A stretch of 59,937 bases of DNA from Clostridia bacterium (lineage in GTDB: Bacteria > Bacillota > Clostridia > Lachnospirales > Lachnospiraceae): NCBI GenBank assembly GCA_910575725.1, contig CAJTFE010000031.1:1-59937 (forward strand). Reading direction: 5' to 3'. Positions 8,654 to 16,642 of this stretch are shown here, piece by piece; position 1 is the stretch's first letter, and every line of letters starts with the position of its first letter. The translations under genes and the position numbers were made by a program. Below the pieces are notes generated by a model. It had not been told where the DNA came from and made no database searches. It saw nothing but the letters and a program-made list of their open reading frames with translations.

Positions 8654-8888
8654 TATGATTTCTCCTTGTAAAATAGTTTATCGTTGTATGCGAAAAAGTT
8701 GTTTATGGCGCACACCTCTTTTTTATGGATTATAGCACAAATATTTTTGGTTTGCTATTAGATAAAATAATAAATAAAATTAAATTTATTAATTACACTT
8801 ATTACAGATTTTATGATATGATGGATCATAACAAAGAAACGGGAGATCCGGATACCCGGGCACAGCAGAATCAAACAGGAGGTCGCAT
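8654..8888. promoter_or_regulatory. Divergent intergenic region; candidate purL promoter
   Basis: An AT-rich 235-base gap between the leftward membrane gene and purL. On the plus strand TTACAC (about 8794) and TATGAT (about 8818), separated by about 18 bases, form a plausible sigma-A promoter. AGGAGG (8877-8882) is the purL ribosome binding site. I looked for a purine riboswitch core and did not find one. Confidence 0.4.
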
Positions 8889-11800
8889 ATGGGCAGTGTA
8901 AGAAGAATTTTTGTGGAAAAAAAGCCGGCTTTTGCGGTAAAGGCAAAGGAGCTTAAGGAAGAAATTAAAAGCTATCTGGGAATTGACGGGGTATCAGAGG
9001 TGCGTGTGTTGATACGCTATGACGTGGAGAATATCTCTGACGAGGTATTTGCGGCGGCCTGCAGGACTGTGTTTTCTGAGCCTCCCGTGGACATGCTCTA
9101 CGAGGAAGCCTTTGAGACGGCGGAAAACTCCCGTGTGTTCAGTGTGGAATACCTTCCGGGGCAGTTTGACCAGAGAGCGGACTCAGCAGTACAGTGCGTG
9201 AAGTTTTTAAAGGAGGATGAAGAGCCGGAGATCCGGACGGCTGTAACCTACGTGATAACAGGCTCTGTTTCTGATGAGGAATTTGCTTCCATTAAGAGCT
9301 TTTGCATCAATCCAGTGGATTCCAGAGAGACGGATATGATGAAACCGGAGACTTTGATCACGGAATTCCAGGAACCGGCAGACGTGAAGATTCTGGAGGG
9401 CTTCTGCCAGATGGAGGAGGAAGCTTTCCGGGAGCTGTACCAGTCTTTTAACCTTGCCATGACCTTTAAGGACTTTCTTCATATTCAGAAGTATTTCCGG
9501 GAGGAGGAGAAGCGTGAGCCTTCTATGACGGAGATCCGCGTGCTGGATACCTACTGGTCGGATCACTGCCGCCATACCACCTTTTCCACAGAGCTTAAGG
9601 ATGTAACCTTCGGCGAGGGCTATTACCGGAAGCCTCTGGAGGATACATACCGGCAGTACCTTGCAGATCGGGCAGAGATATTCAAGGGCCGTGAGGATAA
9701 GTTTGTGTGTCTGATGGATCTGGCTCTTATGGCCATGCGGAAGCTGAAGGCAGAAGGGAAGCTGGAGGATCAGGAGGAGTCGGAGGAGATCAACGCCTGC
9801 TCCATCGTGGTGCCGGTGGAGGTAGACGGAGAAACCCAGGAGTGGCTGGTGAACTTTAAAAATGAGACGCACAACCATCCCACGGAGATTGAGCCCTTCG
9901 GCGGTGCGGCTACCTGCCTGGGCGGAGCCATCCGGGATCCCTTGTCGGGACGCACCTATGTGTACCAGGCCATGCGCGTGACGGGAGCAGCGGATCCCAC
10001 CGTCTCCGTAAAGGATACCTTGAAGGGCAAGCTTCCCCAGAAGAAGCTGGTGAGGGGCGCGGCCAGCGGCTACAGCTCCTACGGCAACCAGATTGGCCTT
10101 GCCACAGGATATGTGAAGGAGATTTACCATCCGGATTACGTGGCAAAGCGCATGGAGATAGGGGCGGTAATGGGTGCGGCGCCCCGGAAGGATGTGATTC
10201 GCGAGACTTCCGATCCGGGAGATCTGATTGTGCTTCTGGGCGGCCGGACGGGACGTGACGGCTGCGGCGGCGCAACTGGTTCCTCCAAGGTTCATACAGA
10301 GTCCTCCATCGAGACCTGCGGCGCCGAGGTGCAGAAAGGAAATGCGCCCACAGAGCGGAAGATCCAGAGGCTGTTCCGCCGCCCGGAGGTGACACGTCTG
10401 ATAAAGAAGTGCAACGATTTCGGCGCCGGCGGCGTGTCTGTAGCCATCGGAGAGCTGGCAGCCGGGCTTCGGGTGAACCTGGATCTGGTGCCTAAGAAAT
10501 ACGCCGGCCTTGACGGGACGGAAATCGCCATATCCGAGTCCCAGGAGCGTATGGCAGTTGTGGTGGATAAGAAGGATGAGGAAGCATTTCTTGCTTTTGC
10601 AAAGGAGGAAAACCTGGAGGCCGTCACGGTTGCCCATGTGACAGAGGAGCCCCGGCTGGTTCTGCTTTGGAGAGGAAAGGAGATTGTAAATATTTCCAGA
10701 GCCTTTCTGGACACCAACGGCGCCCACCAGGAGACTGCTGTGGCCGTGGATCTGCCAGAGGAGGGACAGAAGTATTTTGTAAGAAATGAAATAGAGGACG
10801 TGAGGGCGAAATGGCTTGATACGCTAAAGGATCTGAATGTCTGCTCCCAGAAGGGCCTGGTGGAGATGTTCGATGGCTCCATCGGCGCCGGCAGCGTACT
10901 CATGCCCTACGGCGGAAAATATCAGCTCACCGAGACACAGGCCATGGTGGCCAAGCTTCCCGTTTTAAAGGGAAAGACGGATACGGTGACGATGATGAGC
11001 TATGGCTTTGATCCCTACTTGTCCAGCTGGAGCCCTTATCACGGGGCTGTGTATGCGGTGATTGAGTCCGTGGCAAGAATCGTGGCTTCCGGCGGTGACT
11101 ATGAGAAGATTCGTTTTACCTTCCAGGAGTATTTCCGGCGGATGACGGAAGATCCGCATCGCTGGAGCCAGCCTTTTGCCGCTCTTTTGGGAGCCTACAG
11201 TGCGCAGCTTGGCTTCGGCCTGCCTTCCATCGGCGGAAAGGACAGTATGTCCGGTTCCTTCAATGAGATTGATGTTCCGCCTACCCTGGTTTCCTTTGCT
11301 GTGGACATTGCCAGCCATAAGCATATCATTACGCCGGAGCTTAAGAAGGCTGGGAATAAGCTGGTGCTCATTTCCATAGACAGAGACGCTTATGATCTGC
11401 CCGATTATGAGCAGATTAAGGATTTGTACGGGAAGTTCTTCCAGGATGTGAAGGAAGGCAGGATTATTTCCGCCTATGCCCTGGACGGCAAGGGCCTGGC
11501 GGCGGCTGTGAGCAAGATGGCCTTTGGAAATAAGCTCGGTGTGAAGATTGAGCACAATGTGGATAAGAGAGATCTGTTTACCCCAGGCTTCGGAAATATC
11601 CTTGCGGAGGTTCCGGAGGGCAGAGTGGGGCAGCTGGCAGTGACCTACACGGTAGTGGGCGAGGTGACGGAGAGCGGCTTTGCCTACAGTGATATGTACA
11701 TTGGAACGGATGAGGCTTTGGACACTTGGACGGCTCCTCTGGAAAAGGTATTTCCTACCATTGCGGTTCCTGGAAAAGAGAAAGCGCAGGATTCTCTGTA

Positions 11801-12638
11801 CCAGGCGGAACAGGTGTATGTGTGCAGGCATAAGACGGCCAGGCCCAGGGTATTTATTCCTGTATTTCCTGGAACAAACTGCGAGTATGACAGCGGCCGG
11901 GCCTTTGAGCGGGCCGGCGCAGAGGTGATTATCAGGGTGTTCCGCAATCTGACGCCGGAGGACATCCGGGAGTCGGTGGAGATTTTTGAAAAGGCTATCA
12001 GCCAGGCCCAGATTATTATGTTCCCCGGCGGCTTTTCTGCCGGCGACGAGCCGGACGGATCAGCCAAGTTCTTTGCGACTGCCTTCCAGAATGAGAAAAT
12101 AAAGGAGGCTGTGACGAAGCTTTTGAAGGAAAGGGACGGACTGGCCCTGGGTATCTGCAACGGTTTCCAGGCTTTGATTAAGCTGGGACTGGTGCCTCAC
12201 GGGGAGATCGCGGGCCAGAGGGCGGATTCGCCTACCTTGACCTTTAATACGATTAACCGCCATGTGTCGAAGATGGTTTATACCCGGGTGGCTTCCAACA
12301 AGTCTCCCTGGCTTCAGCTTGCAGAGCTCGGAAAGACTTATGTAAATCCGGCTTCCCACGGCGAAGGGCGCTTTGTGGCGGATAAGGAGTGGATGGAGCG
12401 GCTCTTTGCAAACGGGCAGGTGGCTACCCAGTATGTGAACCTGGAGGGCGAGCCTACCATGGATGAGTACTGGAATGTGAATGGTTCCTATGGAGCTGTT
12501 GAGGGGATCACAAGCCCGGACGGACGGGTTCTGGGAAAGATGGCGCACTCGGAGCGGCGTGACGAGGCTGTGGCCGTGAATATTTACGGAGAGCAGGATA
12601 TGAAGATCTTTGAATCCGGGGTAGCTTATTTTAAGTAA
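8889..12638 (+). CDS. purL: Phosphoribosylformylglycinamidine synthase, single-chain
   Basis: A 1249-residue large-type PurL (FGAM synthetase), which converts FGAR, glutamine and ATP to FGAM in de novo purine synthesis. The synthetase half contains VLDTYWSDHCRHTTF (about 217-231), NFKNETHNHPTEIEPFGGAA (about 322-341), GGRTGRDGCGGATGSS and the second AIRS-like half (SIGAGSVLMPYGG, PSIGGKDSMSG). The C-terminal glutaminase domain carries FIPVFPGTNCEYD, GGFSAGDEPDGSAKFF, the nucleophile loop LGICNGFQALIKLG and the final PASHGEGRF. Length matches clostridial and proteobacterial single-chain enzymes rather than the split PurLQS system. AGGAGG seven bases upstream fixes the ATG. It stands alone, without other pur genes nearby. 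Its interior is GC-richer than the glycan locus and produces long meaningless antisense frames. Confidence 0.97.
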   Translation: MGSVRRIFVEKKPAFAVKAKELKEEIKSYLGIDGVSEVRVLIRYDVENISDEVFAAACRTVFSEPPVDMLYEEAFETAENSRVFSVEYLPGQFDQRADSAVQCVKFLKEDEEPEIRTAVTYVITGSVSDEEFASIKSFCINPVDSRETDMMKPETLITEFQEPADVKILEGFCQMEEEAFRELYQSFNLAMTFKDFLHIQKYFREEEKREPSMTEIRVLDTYWSDHCRHTTFSTELKDVTFGEGYYRKPLEDTYRQYLADRAEIFKGREDKFVCLMDLALMAMRKLKAEGKLEDQEESEEINACSIVVPVEVDGETQEWLVNFKNETHNHPTEIEPFGGAATCLGGAIRDPLSGRTYVYQAMRVTGAADPTVSVKDTLKGKLPQKKLVRGAASGYSSYGNQIGLATGYVKEIYHPDYVAKRMEIGAVMGAAPRKDVIRETSDPGDLIVLLGGRTGRDGCGGATGSSKVHTESSIETCGAEVQKGNAPTERKIQRLFRRPEVTRLIKKCNDFGAGGVSVAIGELAAGLRVNLDLVPKKYAGLDGTEIAISESQERMAVVVDKKDEEAFLAFAKEENLEAVTVAHVTEEPRLVLLWRGKEIVNISRAFLDTNGAHQETAVAVDLPEEGQKYFVRNEIEDVRAKWLDTLKDLNVCSQKGLVEMFDGSIGAGSVLMPYGGKYQLTETQAMVAKLPVLKGKTDTVTMMSYGFDPYLSSWSPYHGAVYAVIESVARIVASGGDYEKIRFTFQEYFRRMTEDPHRWSQPFAALLGAYSAQLGFGLPSIGGKDSMSGSFNEIDVPPTLVSFAVDIASHKHIITPELKKAGNKLVLISIDRDAYDLPDYEQIKDLYGKFFQDVKEGRIISAYALDGKGLAAAVSKMAFGNKLGVKIEHNVDKRDLFTPGFGNILAEVPEGRVGQLAVTYTVVGEVTESGFAYSDMYIGTDEALDTWTAPLEKVFPTIAVPGKEKAQDSLYQAEQVYVCRHKTARPRVFIPVFPGTNCEYDSGRAFERAGAEVIIRVFRNLTPEDIRESVEIFEKAISQAQIIMFPGGFSAGDEPDGSAKFFATAFQNEKIKEAVTKLLKERDGLALGICNGFQALIKLGLVPHGEIAGQRADSPTLTFNTINRHVSKMVYTRVASNKSPWLQLAELGKTYVNPASHGEGRFVADKEWMERLFANGQVATQYVNLEGEPTMDEYWNVNGSYGAVEGITSPDGRVLGKMAHSERRDEAVAVNIYGEQDMKIFESGVAYFK

Positions 12639-12753
12639 AATTTTCCAGCAATGACGTATCCGCTTTTTCTGCTGTCTGCAAAATGAAAGGTTATGGTATA
12701 AGCTTTGAAGAATTACGCATACTACTTCTATATTTTGATGGAGGTAGATGAAC

Positions 12754-13074
12754 ATGACAAGATTAGACTGTACCGTAACAAGCTGCATGTATAACAAAGA
12801 AAAGAGCTGCTGCAAGGATAACATTCAAGTAGAGGGCAATAACGCAAAGCATTCCAAAGACACCTGCTGCAGCAGCTTTAGGGAGAGAGGCGAGGGCAAT
12901 TATCAGAGCTCCGTGGATTATCCAACAAAGGAGACAAGTGTTTCCTGCAAGGCAGAGGAATGTACCTTTAATGAGAACTGTGTCTGCCATGCAAAGCACA
13001 TCGGAATTGCCGGCGGATCCGCCTGTGAGTGCAAGGAGACAGAGTGTGCGACTTTCCGCTGCAAGTGTGAGTAG
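12754..13074 (+). CDS. Cys-rich DUF1540 protein, two domains
   Basis: A 106-residue protein with 16 cysteines arranged as two DUF1540 (PF07561) modules: LDCTVTSCMYN...CC (residues 4-20) and VSCKAEECTFNENCVC...CECKETECATFRCKCE (about 70-106), joined by a Ser/Gly-rich linker. DUF1540 is widespread in Firmicutes, probably metal-binding, and without an assigned function. ATG at 12754 is preferred over 12748, because GGAGG (12740-12744) is nine bases before it and only three before the other. A promoter-like TTGAAG-18-TATATT lies just upstream and a strong terminator follows at 13133, so it is likely monocistronic. Confidence 0.85.
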   Translation: MTRLDCTVTSCMYNKEKSCCKDNIQVEGNNAKHSKDTCCSSFRERGEGNYQSSVDYPTKETSVSCKAEECTFNENCVCHAKHIGIAGGSACECKETECATFRCKCE

Positions 13075-13132
13075 GCAGCACGGAGAGTAACGTGTAACAG
13101 GCAATCCGTTTGGATTTATGATTGGTGTATAG

Positions 13133-13178
13133 AAAAAGGCTGTTTTCCTTTCAGATTCGGAAGGGAGGCAGCCTTTTG
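13133..13178 (+). terminator. Rho-independent terminator after the DUF1540 gene
   Basis: AAAAAGGCTG... pairs with ...CAGCCTTTT around an inner CCTT/AAGG stem, ending in a short T-run. It lies 60 bases after the stop of the DUF1540 gene. Confidence 0.7.
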
Positions 13179-13187
13179 TAAATGGCA

Positions 13188-13216
13188 TTGTAATATAATC
13201 AAAAATTCGTTATACT
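13188..13216 (+). promoter_or_regulatory. Sigma-A promoter for the second AAA/nuclease gene
   Basis: TTGTAA (13188-13193), a 17-base spacer and TATACT (13211-13216), about 90 bases before the start at 13307 and just after the upstream terminator. Confidence 0.6.
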
Positions 13217-13306
13217 AAAGAAAACAAAGTTCGGCAGTCTATATCAGAAATCCTTGTGCATATTTTTGATATAATTGTCTTGGAAGAAAAGAAAGAGGGG
13301 CGCTAT

Positions 13307-15007
13307 ATGGCAAGAACAATCAGCATTGGGTGTCAGAGCTTTGAGATTATTCGGACAGAAGGGTACTTTTATATTGATAAAACCATGTTTATCAAGGAAT
13401 GGTGGGAAGGCGGCGACAGTGTGACGCTGATCAACCGTCCCAGGAGATTTGGAAAAACACTAACCATGAGCATGGTGGAGGAATTTTTTTCCGTAAGTTA
13501 TGAAAAGAGCGACAAGCTCTTTGAAGGGCTTGCCATCTGGGAGTATGATAAATTTCGGAAGCTGCAGGGAACGTATCCGGTGATCAGTCTTTCATTTGCC
13601 AATGTGAAGGAACGAGATTATTCTTCCACAATACAGAGGATCAATCAGATTATTGTGGATTTGTATCACGATTATGGCTTTTTGAGGGAAAGCGACGCCC
13701 TGCTGCCGGAGGAGAAGGAGTATTTTTCCAGAATATCTGACGATATGCCGGAGGTTACGGCTACCATGGCCCTTCATCGGCTGGCAAAGCTTTTGTATAA
13801 ACATTATAAGAAAAGAGTTATTATTCTCCTGGACGAATACGATACGCCCATGCAGGAGGCCTATGTAAATGGGTATTGGGAGAAGTTAACGTCTTTTACC
13901 AGGAGCATGTTTAATTCAACCTTTAAGACGAACCCCTATCTGGAACGGGCAATTATGACAGGGATTACCAGGGTAAGCAGGGAATCTATTTTTTCTGATT
14001 TAAATAACTTGAAGGTTGTAACAACTACTTCGGATGAATATGCAGATTGCTTTGGGTTTACAGAGAGAGAAGTTTTTGCGGCGCTGGATGAGTTTGAAAT
14101 GGCGGACAGGAGGCAGGAAGTAAAAAGATGGTATGATGGTTTTACTTTTGGAAGCCAGACAGATATCTACAATCCATGGTCTATTCTGAATTATTTGGAT
14201 ACAAGAAGGGTTGGAACATATTGGGCCAACTCAAGCTCCAACAGCTTGGTAGGAAAACTGCTCCGTGAGGGGAGTGCGGATATTAAGAAAAAGTTTGAAG
14301 GACTGCTTTGCGGCGAGCATTTGTTAACGCCTCTGGATGAGCAGATTGTGTACGGGGAATTGGATTCTAACGAGACGGCCGTATGGAGCCTTTTACTTGC
14401 CAGCGGTTATCTCAAAGTACTTCGATGCGAAGAATATGAAGATGAAGCGTTCAGCGCAAAGCAGCCGAATTATGAGCTTGTCCTTACAAACCGTGAGGTG
14501 CTGCTGATGTTCCAGAATATGGTGAGGGCCTGGTTTCAAAAGGGCAGTTCGTATTACAATGATTTTATCAAAGCATTGCTGAAAAATGATCTGGATGCCA
14601 TGAATGATTATATGAATCATGTGGCGCTTTCGACCTTCAGTTATTTTGACACAGGGGAAAGACCTTCCAGAACGGAGCCGGAGCGTTTTTATCATGGGTT
14701 TGTGCTGGGGCTGATGGTGGAGCTGGCCGATCGTTATGTACTGACCTCCAATCGGGAAAGCGGTTTCGGAAGATATGACGTGATGCTGGAACCAAGAGAC
14801 CTTAAGGACGATGCGTTTATCCTGGAATTCAAAGTATTTCAGCCAAGAAAAGAAAAAGAGCTTGCCGATACAGTACAGGCGGCCCTTAGGCAGATAGAGG
14901 AAAAGAATTATGCTGCTATGCTTATTGAGAAAGGGGCTGCCAGGGAACGGATACGGAAATATGGATTTGGCTTTCGGGGGAGCGAGGTTTTGATTGAGGG
15001 AGGATGA
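13307..15007 (+). CDS. AAA-ATPase-like protein with C-terminal PD-(D/E)XK nuclease domain, second paralog
   Basis: A 566-residue paralog of the protein at 1349, one residue shorter and with the same domain order: FEIIRTEGYFYIDKTMFIKE, degenerate P-loop NRPRRFGKTLTMSM (about residues 43-56), Walker B-like VIILLDEYDTPMQEA, the shared RWYDGFTFGSQTDIYNPWS motif, and C-terminal YDVMLEPR...AFILEFKVF as the nuclease-like core. ATG 13307 is chosen because AGAGGGG precedes it by about seven bases and the protein then starts where the paralog does; an in-frame GTG at 13256 has no ribosome binding site. The family's role is unknown. The gene directly precedes the suspected invertible segment of the polysaccharide locus. 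Confidence 0.87.
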   Translation: MARTISIGCQSFEIIRTEGYFYIDKTMFIKEWWEGGDSVTLINRPRRFGKTLTMSMVEEFFSVSYEKSDKLFEGLAIWEYDKFRKLQGTYPVISLSFANVKERDYSSTIQRINQIIVDLYHDYGFLRESDALLPEEKEYFSRISDDMPEVTATMALHRLAKLLYKHYKKRVIILLDEYDTPMQEAYVNGYWEKLTSFTRSMFNSTFKTNPYLERAIMTGITRVSRESIFSDLNNLKVVTTTSDEYADCFGFTEREVFAALDEFEMADRRQEVKRWYDGFTFGSQTDIYNPWSILNYLDTRRVGTYWANSSSNSLVGKLLREGSADIKKKFEGLLCGEHLLTPLDEQIVYGELDSNETAVWSLLLASGYLKVLRCEEYEDEAFSAKQPNYELVLTNREVLLMFQNMVRAWFQKGSSYYNDFIKALLKNDLDAMNDYMNHVALSTFSYFDTGERPSRTEPERFYHGFVLGLMVELADRYVLTSNRESGFGRYDVMLEPRDLKDDAFILEFKVFQPRKEKELADTVQAALRQIEEKNYAAMLIEKGAARERIRKYGFGFRGSEVLIEGG

Positions 15008-15094
15008 TAGGAGGGCGTATAGGGAATACCCTGGAATTGGGATGAATTAGAAATATATAGTCATTTTTATTCGTAGAGTATGTTACTCTACGAT

Positions 15095-15123
15095 GGCAGG
15101 AGAGCGAATCTCCTGCCTTTTTT
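15095..15123 (+). terminator. Rho-independent terminator inside the candidate invertible segment
   Basis: GGCAGGAGA (15095-15103), loop GCGAA, TCTCCTGCC (15109-15117) and TTTTTT (15118-15123) form a perfect 9-bp stem with a U-tract. On the opposite strand the hairpin has no T-run, so it would terminate in one orientation only. Confidence 0.85.
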
Positions 15124-15130
15124 CTTGAAT

Positions 15131-15159
15131 ATCATAGCACAGATCCTTTAAAACGTAAA
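15131..15159 (-). promoter_or_regulatory. Extended -10 promoter reading away from the polysaccharide operon
   Basis: On the minus strand, TTTACG (15159-15154), a 17-base spacer and TATGAT (15136-15131), with TG at the extended -10 position. It is the best promoter seen between 15008 and 15421. After inversion of 15094-15291 it would point to the LoaP gene at 15422. Confidence 0.6.
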
Positions 15160-15356
15160 CATTTTTTCTTTGTTTCTCCTTTTTTGTACATTTTTCAAAA
15201 GTTTTTTTCGCTTTTTATTCTAGTTTTGTCTATTTATTTATAAAAATATTCATTTACTTCTCCATTTTTTATTTAAATCGAAACAGATTTTTCGTAGAGT
15301 AACATACTCTACGAAAAAACAGAGGTGCAATCATCTTTTTCTAACAGGAGAATAGT

Positions 15357-15398
15357 GTGAAAGAAAAAGGATTGTTTCAAAGCGCTTTTTATAAGTAA
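15357..15398 (+). CDS. Possible 13-residue leader peptide
   Basis: GTG at 15357 follows AGGAG (15345-15349) at a normal seven-base spacing and opens a 13-codon frame (MKEKGLFQSAFYK) that ends 23 bases before the LoaP start. The good ribosome binding site is the only support. It could be a leader for translation-coupled control or chance. Confidence 0.25.
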   Translation: MKEKGLFQSAFYK

Positions 15399-15421
15399 GG
15401 TTTGAGGAGGGAGGGCTTGCT

Positions 15422-15925
15422 ATCTGGTACGTATTGTACTGTCCGAATCATAGGGAACAGGATATCATACGCTCCTGCAGGCAGCACTTGACAGGACAAG
15501 CGTTAAAGGATGTGTTCTGCTTTACCTATGACCGGATGCGGAAATATGAGGGAAGCTGGCATGTGGAGCAGCAGTCCATGTTTCCGGATTATGTGTTTCT
15601 GGAAAGCGAAGATGGAGAACGGCTGGCCAGGGAGCTTAAACAGTACCGCTCTTTTTTGATGATTTTGGGTGAGAAAGAGACATTGATTCCAATCGGCAGA
15701 GAAGAGGAGGCATTCTTACGCGGACTATGCGGCAGAAGCCATCATTCTGCAATGTCAAAGGGGTATATCAGGAATGGACGTACTCATGTGACGGAAGGGC
15801 CTCTCAAGGGAAAAGAACGGATGATTCGAAAGATTGACCGGCATAAACGAATTGCAAAACTAGAGATGCCGGGAAGTTTTCGGAACGTAAATGTGGGACT
15901 GGAGATTTATGAAAAAGTGCGGTAG
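15422..15925 (+). CDS. loaP: LoaP-like specialised NusG paralog (transcription antiterminator), first copy
   Basis: A NusG-type protein of about 167 residues. The N-terminal NGN domain begins WYVLYCPNHREQ and includes SMFPDYVFLES (about residue 50). The C-terminal KOW domain contains VTEGPLKGKERMIRKIDRHKR. LoaP proteins travel with RNA polymerase and prevent premature termination in long polysaccharide or antibiotic operons. Start choice is unusual: NusG relatives begin M-WY, and here the codon before WY is AUC at 15422, correctly spaced from GGAGGG (AGGAGGGAGGG at 15405-15415). The nearest canonical start in frame, TTG at 15434, would delete the first beta strand and lies about 18-22 bases from the same site. 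A non-AUG start or a base error is likely. It is the first gene of the glycan locus. Confidence 0.8.
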   Translation: MWYVLYCPNHREQDIIRSCRQHLTGQALKDVFCFTYDRMRKYEGSWHVEQQSMFPDYVFLESEDGERLARELKQYRSFLMILGEKETLIPIGREEEAFLRGLCGRSHHSAMSKGYIRNGRTHVTEGPLKGKERMIRKIDRHKRIAKLEMPGSFRNVNVGLEIYEKVR

Positions 15926-16078
15926 CTGCACTACAGTATAGACTGCGGTGTAAGTGAGAGTACCACATATGGAAGCTGGAATTTGGGGCATATGCCGCAA
16001 AATGGCGAAGCATACCCATTTTCAATATAAATGCTCCTTGGTTTATCAAGATAACAGGAAGAACAGGCAGAAAGGAAA

Positions 16079-16642
16079 ATGGATATGTGGTATGCCATTC
16101 AGACAATTACCGGTAAGGAAGAAAAAGTCATAGATGAGATTAAGAAAGTGATAGGAAGTCATGTCTGTGAGCATTGTTTGCTATTAAAAAGGGAAGCTGT
16201 CTGGCGTATCCGGGGAGCCTGCCGAATCCACACGGAAAACCTTTTTCCGGGATATCTGTTTGTCCAGACCCAGTATCCGGATGAATTTTATAAGCAGCTG
16301 AAGGCGGTTCCTCAGTATGCACGGATTCTTGGAAAGGAGGACGGAGGATTTTATCCGGTTTCCAAGGAGGAAGAACTTTTTTTAAAAAGACTGTTAAATA
16401 AGGATCGGGAAAATATAGTTCGGCTGTCTGCTGTAAGGGTGGATAAGGATGGCACAATTATAGAGTGTGATGGACCTTTGCGGCATTATTTAGGATATGT
16501 GGTAAAAAAGCGGATTCGCCTGCGTTATGTGATAATCCGGGTGTATCTGTTTGGCCGGGAACGAGAGATTCTGTTGGGAATCCGGCTGGAGGGAGACACA
16601 GTTACGTTAGAGGAAAAAGGTGAAAGAAATGAGGGTAATTGA
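16079..16642 (+). CDS. loaP: LoaP-like specialised NusG paralog, second copy
   Basis: A 187-residue NusG paralog. The NGN domain runs MDMWYAIQTITGKEEKVIDE to NLFPGYLFVQTQYPDEFY (about 55-72). A linker (VSKEEELFLKRLLN) leads to a KOW domain with ECDGPLRHYLGYVVKKRIRL. It is clearly different in sequence from the first copy, so this is not a recent duplication. A weak AAAGGA precedes ATG 16079; ATG 16085 is equally possible. The 153 bases between the two genes hold no other gene. The coding end overlaps the aminotransferase start, implying one operon. Two LoaP-like proteins in a row may act at different RNA elements, or one may control the other, as UpxY/UpxZ pairs do in Bacteroides. Confidence 0.85.
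   Translation: MDMWYAIQTITGKEEKVIDEIKKVIGSHVCEHCLLLKREAVWRIRGACRIHTENLFPGYLFVQTQYPDEFYKQLKAVPQYARILGKEDGGFYPVSKEEELFLKRLLNKDRENIVRLSAVRVDKDGTIIECDGPLRHYLGYVVKKRIRLRYVIIRVYLFGREREILLGIRLEGDTVTLEEKGERNEGN

Larger units (their letters stand above)
15071..15314. repeat. Candidate invertible promoter segment bounded by two inverted 23-bp palindromes
   Basis: The left site (15071-15093) is TCGTAGAGTA-TGT-TACTCTACGA. The right site (15292-15314) is the same arms around ACA, the exact reverse complement of the left site. Because only the 3-base core is asymmetric, the two are inverted copies of one site: symmetric arms around a short asymmetric core, as is typical of site-specific recombinase targets. 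The right site pairs further (arms of 14 bases, 15288-15318). Between them lie 198 AT-rich bases with a plus-strand terminator at the left end and a minus-strand extended -10 promoter. As sequenced, the promoter points away from the polysaccharide operon and the terminator blocks read-through; flipping would drive the operon. No recombinase gene is in the window. Alternative: paired operators for a dimeric regulator. Confidence 0.6.

Noticed and set aside
8654..8888. Purine riboswitch upstream of purL
   Set aside because: The conserved purine-riboswitch core and a three-way junction could not be found; the region is plain AT-rich sequence with a promoter.
9207..10727. 506-residue open frame antisense to purL, and other long antisense frames in purL, rel, recJ and hemZ
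   Set aside because: They lie opposite strongly conserved genes, have His/Leu/Pro/Arg-rich composition typical of antisense GC-rich codons, and no ribosome binding site or recognisable domain.
15292..15314. Rho-independent terminator at the right palindrome
   Set aside because: The stem is followed by A-tracts on the plus strand and the minus strand mirrors this pairing within the stem; there is no unpaired U-tract after a GC-rich stem.
15315..15421. A dfn-type LoaP recruitment hairpin
   Set aside because: Only short palindromes such as AAAGCGCTTT are present; I cannot match them to the described element with confidence.
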